Below are positions 59,946-64,000 of a DNA stretch of 64,000 nucleotides, piece by piece. Position 1 is the first letter of the stretch. Each line of letters opens with the position of its first letter. Where the stretch lies: NCBI GenBank assembly GCA_022821685.1, contig JAJEDD010000014.1, positions 1 to 64,000 of the forward strand, written 5' to 3'. Below the pieces are notes generated by a model. It did no database searches, was not told the origin of the DNA, and saw nothing but the letters and a program-made list of their open reading frames with translations. The DNA comes from Acidimicrobiia bacterium. Lineage in GTDB: Bacteria > Actinomycetota > Acidimicrobiia > Acidimicrobiales > Aldehydirespiratoraceae. A program made the translations under genes and the position numbers.

Positions 59946-62900
59946 ATGGCGCTTTCGAACTATGAGCGGGTGGGCAAGGCGGTGGCGTTGCTGGGCGAGG
60001 GCCTGGCCCCGTTCGTGGCCCGCGAGTGCCGGGCGCAGTTCGGCGACGACTGGACTACCGGCGTACAGCGGGCCAACACCCGGGGCCCGGGTCGGCCCCG
60101 GCCGGTCAACCCCACCGACGCGCAGTTCCTGCTCAAGGTCATGTGGGACGAATGGAACACGATCTTCTCCAAGAAGCTCTCCCGCAACGACCGCAGCTAC
60201 GTCTCGGAGCTGCAGACGGTGCGCAACTCGTGGGCCCACAACGACAGCTTCTCCACCGACGACGCACTGCGAGCACTGGACACCGCCAGGCGGCTGCTGG
60301 AGTCGGCGGGCTCGGGCGCTCAGGCCAACGAGGTGGACCGGCTCCACGGGGAGCTGCTGCGGCTCAAGTTCGACGAACAGGCCCGAAACATCAGCCGACG
60401 GGCGGCCGGCGCCAAGAACGGGGGTGCGCCGTCGGCGGGCATCCCCGGCTGGCGGAGCGTGATCGAGCCCCACGACGACGTGTCCACCGGCCGGTTCCGG
60501 CTGGTGGAGTTCGCCGCCGACCTGCACAAGGTGTGGCGAGGCGAGGCGGCGTCCGAGTACGGCGACCCGGTCGAGTTCTACCGGCGGACATACATCACCG
60601 AGGGACTGGCCAGCCTGATCGTCGGTGCCGTCCACTGCTTCAGCGGCGAGGCCGGCGATCCGGTCGTGCAGCTTCAGACCAACTTCGGCGGAGGCAAGAC
60701 CCACTCCCTGATCGCCCTCTACCACCTGGCCGGCGGCACCTCGGCCCCACAGCTCAAGGGCGTGGAGGACCTCCTGGCTGCCCACGGCTTGGAACTCCCG
60801 TCGGAGCCAGTGCGACGGGCGGTGCTGGTCGGGCATCAGCTCGGCCCCGGCGACACCGACACCAAGGGCGACGGCACGGTCGTCCGCACCATGTGGGGCG
60901 AGCTGGCCCACCAGTTGGGCGGTGCCGAAGGCTACGCGCTGGTGTCCGAGGCCGACCGGCGAGGGACCAATCCGGGAGAATCTCTCACCGCGCTGTTGCG
61001 CTCCTGCGCGCCGTGCCTCATCCTGATCGACGAGTGGGTGGGCTACGCCCGGCAGCTCTACGGCCAGTCCGAACTGCCCGCCGGGACCTTCGATGCGCAC
61101 TTCAGCTTCGCCCAGGCCCTGACCGAGGCCGCGGCGGCCACCCCCGGCGCGCTGCTGGTAGCGACGATCCCGTCGTCGCAGATCGAGGTCGGCGGCGAGG
61201 GCGGGCAGGCGGCGCTGACCCGTCTGGAGAACCTGTTCGCCCGCACTCGGGCCAACTGGCGCACCGCAACCGCCGAGGAGAGCTTCGAGATCGTACAGCG
61301 GCGCGTCTTCAAGGACCTGTCGTCCGAGGGACGCCGAGAGCGCGACGCGGTGGTGCGGGCGTTCTCCAAGATGTACCAGTCCCACACTGGCGAGTTCCCG
61401 CCCGAGTGCCGCGAGGGCGACTACCAGCGGCGCATGAAGGCCACCTACCCGATCCATCCCGAGCTATTCGACCGGCTCTTCGGAGAATGGTCCACGCTGG
61501 AGCGCTTCCAGCGCACACGCGGGGTGCTGCGGATCATGGCCGAGGTCGTGCATGCGCTGTGGATCGGCGACGATCCCAGCCTGTTGATCATGCCCTCGAC
61601 CATTCCCATCGACGACATCGATGTGGCAGAGGAACTGATGGGCCACCTCGACCCGGACTGGCGAACGGTCGTCGAGACCGACGTGGACGGCTCCGGCGCC
61701 CTGCCGCTGCGGCTCGACCGCGAGCATCCGAGCCTCGGCCGGTTCCGAGCGGCCCGCAAGGTGGCCCGCACCGTCTATTTCGGCACCGCTCCGTCGCAGC
61801 AGGTCGCCAACCGCGGCCTCGACGACCGATCCATCAAGCTCGGCTGCCTGCAGCCCGGCGCCGAGCGGCCCGCCGTCTACGGCGACGCCCTGCGCAGGCT
61901 GTCGGACCAGGCGATGTACCTGTACCGCGACGGCACGCGCTACTGGTACGCGCTCCAGCCAACCGTCAACCGCATGGCACGCGACCGGGCCGAGAACCAC
62001 TTCGGCGACGCGGACGCCGACGAGGTGATCCGCGGGCTGGTCGACGACGCGCTGCGCCGGGACAGAGGCCTATTCGCGAGCGTCCACGCTTGCCCCCGCA
62101 GTCCCGCCGACGTGCCCGACGAGGACGAGGTCCGCCTAGTGGCGCTGGACCCGACCGCTCCCCACGACACCAAGGTCGACCACAGCGAAGCCCTCCGAAC
62201 CGCCGAGATGATCCTGCTGGAGCGCTCCGGCGGCGCCCGCCAGTTCAGCAACATGCTGGTGTTCCTCGCCGCCGACGCGGCGCGCCTGCGGGACCTGCGC
62301 CAAGCGGTGCGCAGCTGCCTGGCCTGGGACTCGATCGACCGGGACGCCGACTCCCTCGGCCTCGACGAGTTCCAGAAACGACAGACCCGCGCCAAGGTCG
62401 CCGAAGCCCACGACACCGTCAAGACCCGCGTCGGCGAGACCTACGTCTGGGCCCTGCACCCGATGCGGCCGCCCGATGACCCCACCGGGGAGATTCGTTG
62501 GGAGCGGGCGAGACTCACCTCCTCGGCGTCGCTGGCCGAGCGCGTCTCCCGCAAGCTCGACCAGGACGAGGCGCTCATCCGTCAGTACGCGGGAACCCGC
62601 CTGCGCCTCGACCTCGACCGAGTACCGCTGTGGCGCGACGGACCCGACGGCGAAAGGCTCTCCGTCTCGGTAAAGCAGTTGTGGGAGGACTTCACCCGAT
62701 ACCTGTACCTGCCGAGGCTCCTGCGGCGAAGCGTCCTTGAAGACGCCATCAAGAACGGCGTGGCCGACACCGCCTGGAGCACCGAGGGCTTCGCGTACGC
62801 CGACGGCCACAACGGCGAGCGCTATGTCGGCCTGCGAGCCGCGGAGCAGTTGAGTTCGGTGGCGCCGAGCGGACTAGTGGTCCACCCGGACGCCGCTGCC

Positions 62901-63251
62901 CGCCAATTCGCCGAAGACGAGCCAGAGTCCCCGCCGACGGAGGAAGACGGCGACACAGAGAGCGTGCCGAAGGATCCCATCCCAGTCATCGAGATCGAGG
63001 CTCCTCCACATCAGCCCAGGCCGACCCGATACTACGGTCGGGTGACGCTCGCCTCGGACCGCTGGACCCTTGTCGCAGCCGACATCGCCGAAGGAGTCGT
63101 GCAGCGACTCGACCGGACCGAGGGAGCCGAGATCAAGGTCACGATCGAGATCGAAGCCACCGCCGCGGCCGGCTTCGATGAAGAAACTCAGGCCGACATC
63201 GCCGAGAACTCCGTCACGCTGAGATTCAACGCCAGCGACTTCGAGAACTGA
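59946..63251 (+). CDS. Swt1-HEPN / DUF499 ATPase
   Basis: This 1101-residue protein joins an N-terminal Swt1-like HEPN domain (NYERVGKAVALLGEGLAPFV, and the Rx4H motif RNSWAH at residues 93-98) to a DUF499 AAA-type ATPase (Walker A NFGGGKTHS near 246; LIDEWVGYARQL as Walker B). HEPN domains with RxxxxH are often RNases. The acidic C-terminal tail precedes a short DUF499-type end domain. It is the last gene of the methylase operon (62 bp after copy 2) and may kill or stall the cell when infection is sensed. Confidence 0.9.
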   Translation: MALSNYERVGKAVALLGEGLAPFVARECRAQFGDDWTTGVQRANTRGPGRPRPVNPTDAQFLLKVMWDEWNTIFSKKLSRNDRSYVSELQTVRNSWAHNDSFSTDDALRALDTARRLLESAGSGAQANEVDRLHGELLRLKFDEQARNISRRAAGAKNGGAPSAGIPGWRSVIEPHDDVSTGRFRLVEFAADLHKVWRGEAASEYGDPVEFYRRTYITEGLASLIVGAVHCFSGEAGDPVVQLQTNFGGGKTHSLIALYHLAGGTSAPQLKGVEDLLAAHGLELPSEPVRRAVLVGHQLGPGDTDTKGDGTVVRTMWGELAHQLGGAEGYALVSEADRRGTNPGESLTALLRSCAPCLILIDEWVGYARQLYGQSELPAGTFDAHFSFAQALTEAAAATPGALLVATIPSSQIEVGGEGGQAALTRLENLFARTRANWRTATAEESFEIVQRRVFKDLSSEGRRERDAVVRAFSKMYQSHTGEFPPECREGDYQRRMKATYPIHPELFDRLFGEWSTLERFQRTRGVLRIMAEVVHALWIGDDPSLLIMPSTIPIDDIDVAEELMGHLDPDWRTVVETDVDGSGALPLRLDREHPSLGRFRAARKVARTVYFGTAPSQQVANRGLDDRSIKLGCLQPGAERPAVYGDALRRLSDQAMYLYRDGTRYWYALQPTVNRMARDRAENHFGDADADEVIRGLVDDALRRDRGLFASVHACPRSPADVPDEDEVRLVALDPTAPHDTKVDHSEALRTAEMILLERSGGARQFSNMLVFLAADAARLRDLRQAVRSCLAWDSIDRDADSLGLDEFQKRQTRAKVAEAHDTVKTRVGETYVWALHPMRPPDDPTGEIRWERARLTSSASLAERVSRKLDQDEALIRQYAGTRLRLDLDRVPLWRDGPDGERLSVSVKQLWEDFTRYLYLPRLLRRSVLEDAIKNGVADTAWSTEGFAYADGHNGERYVGLRAAEQLSSVAPSGLVVHPDAAARQFAEDEPESPPTEEDGDTESVPKDPIPVIEIEAPPHQPRPTRYYGRVTLASDRWTLVAADIAEGVVQRLDRTEGAEIKVTIEIEATAAAGFDEETQADIAENSVTLRFNASDFEN

Positions 63252-63340
63252 CGCCGCCCTGTAGCAGCGTCGGCGGAGATGCAGGCGAGCTCATTCACGT
63301 CGATTCCATCCGGTGGGGCGTGATCGGCCTAGGCGGTTCG

Positions 63341-64000
63341 CTACAGCACGGGGAACTTGGCCTTGTCGGGGAGGCCGGAGCGGGCGGTGATGGCCTCGCC
63401 CGCGGCCTGGCAGCGGCTGTAGAAGGTGTCCTCGTCGATGGTGGTCATGCGGCCGGCGTCGACGACCTTGGCGCCGTCCACGAACACGGTGTGCACGCCC
63501 CGCCCGTCGGCCGACCACACCAGCTGGTTCATCACGTTGAGCAGGGGCCGCCATTCGGGCCGGTCGGTGTCGTGCAGCACTGCGTCGGCCTTCTTGCCGG
63601 GCTCCAGCGAACCGATCTCGTCGGACATGAGCATGGTGCGGGCCCCGCCCAGGGTGGCCATCTCGTAGGCCTTCTCGGCCGGGAACATCTGGGGGTCCAT
63701 GCGGGCGTCCTTGAACAGCCCGGCCACCAGGTAGGCGGCCCGGTGCATGTCGGCATAGTTGGAGGCGTTGTTGCCGTCGATGCCGATGCTCACGTTGATG
63801 CCCCGCATCACCATCTCGGGCATCTTGCCCACCTGGGTTACGCCGTAGCTGACCTTGAGCGCGGTGGTGGGGCAGTGCTCCACCGAGCAGCCGGCGGCGG
63901 CCATCACGTCGAGCTCGCTGTCGTCCACCCGCACGCAGTGGGTCATGGCGGTGTCGGCGCCGAGCACGCCCAGCTCGTCCAGATGGATCATGGGGCGCTG
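63341..64000 (-). CDS. amidohydrolase family protein (5' end outside window)
   Basis: The C-terminal 220 or so residues are in the window. They show MTHCVRVDDSELDVMAAAGCSVEHCPTTALK and SIGIDGNNASNYADMHRAAYLVAGL (metal and catalytic Asp region), then AYEMATLGGARTMLMSDEIGSLEPGKKADAVLHD, the signature of the guanine/SAH/triazine-type deaminase branch of the amidohydrolases. The start lies beyond position 64000. It is convergent with the DUF499 gene and unrelated to the island. Confidence 0.88.
   Translation of the reverse strand, partial: QRPMIHLDELGVLGADTAMTHCVRVDDSELDVMAAAGCSVEHCPTTALKVSYGVTQVGKMPEMVMRGINVSIGIDGNNASNYADMHRAAYLVAGLFKDARMDPQMFPAEKAYEMATLGGARTMLMSDEIGSLEPGKKADAVLHDTDRPEWRPLLNVMNQLVWSADGRGVHTVFVDGAKVVDAGRMTTIDEDTFYSRCQAAGEAITARSGLPDKAKFPVL

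Noticed and set aside
41641..63251. A prophage
   Set aside because: No integrase, capsid, portal, terminase or tail genes are visible; the content is defence and metabolism.
47634..63251. A complete classical DISARM or BREX system
   Set aside because: The helicase is DrmD-like, but DrmA, DrmB, DrmC, BrxC, PglZ and BrxL-type genes are absent.

Overview
The window is high-GC DNA with actinobacterial character. It has many GTG starts, dense ATGA/GTGA gene overlaps, TANNNT -10 boxes placed 6-9 nt before start codons (the pattern of leaderless mRNAs), five luciferase-like (LLM) oxidoreductases, many short-chain dehydrogenases, a family III CoA transferase, Rieske oxygenases, a P450 and a Tat-exported protein. 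I infer an uncultivated actinobacterium, plausibly of the class Acidimicrobiia. The class is inferred from gene content, not proven.

Layout. 0.2-1.8 kb: cyclophilin, a small zinc-ribbon protein and a metallo-beta-lactamase hydrolase. 2.0-11.8 kb: a co-directional catabolic block of SDR, CoA transferase, two paralogous amidinotransferase/arginine-deiminase-like proteins separated by an LLM and an SDR, RidA, acyl-CoA dehydrogenase and MmgE/PrpD. 11.9-19.2 kb (minus): SDR, FAA hydrolase, Rieske oxygenase and a three-gene ABC importer with its own promoter, divergent from a GntR regulator. 19.5-27.5 kb: two divergent alpha/beta hydrolases, a DUF3467 protein, a second Rieske protein, two LLMs, a second RidA-like protein and a PhyH oxygenase. 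27.6-31.7 kb: a MauE / Cys-rich MauA-like Tat protein with SLH repeats / MauD-like cluster plus two conserved proteins. 31.8-41.5 kb: nitrilase, tRNA-Ala, a large Calx-beta surface protein, a Glu-dehydrogenase-like protein, P450, LLM and a class III aminotransferase. 41.6-44.7 kb: a frameshifted restriction-modification-type methylase. 44.8-47.6 kb: LLM, VOC protein and a YeiH-type permease. 47.6-63.3 kb: a defence island with SNF2-DUF3883 helicase, a minus-strand TIGR04255 trio, a SLOG-domain protein, two tandem DUF1156 methylases and a HEPN-DUF499 ATPase. A partial amidohydrolase closes the window.

The strongest candidates for undescribed biology are: (1) the defence island, where a SLOG gene precedes a duplicated DUF1156 methylase pair and the second methylase carries a G12 tract just before its SAM motif, a likely phase-variation switch; (2) the MauD/MauE module paired with a 24-Cys MauA-like domain fused to SLH repeats, with no large MADH subunit nearby; (3) recurrent 53-74 bp tandem duplications at gene boundaries that create leader mini-ORFs ending on the downstream start codon; (4) a dispersed intergenic repeat of about 90-150 bp in five copies.
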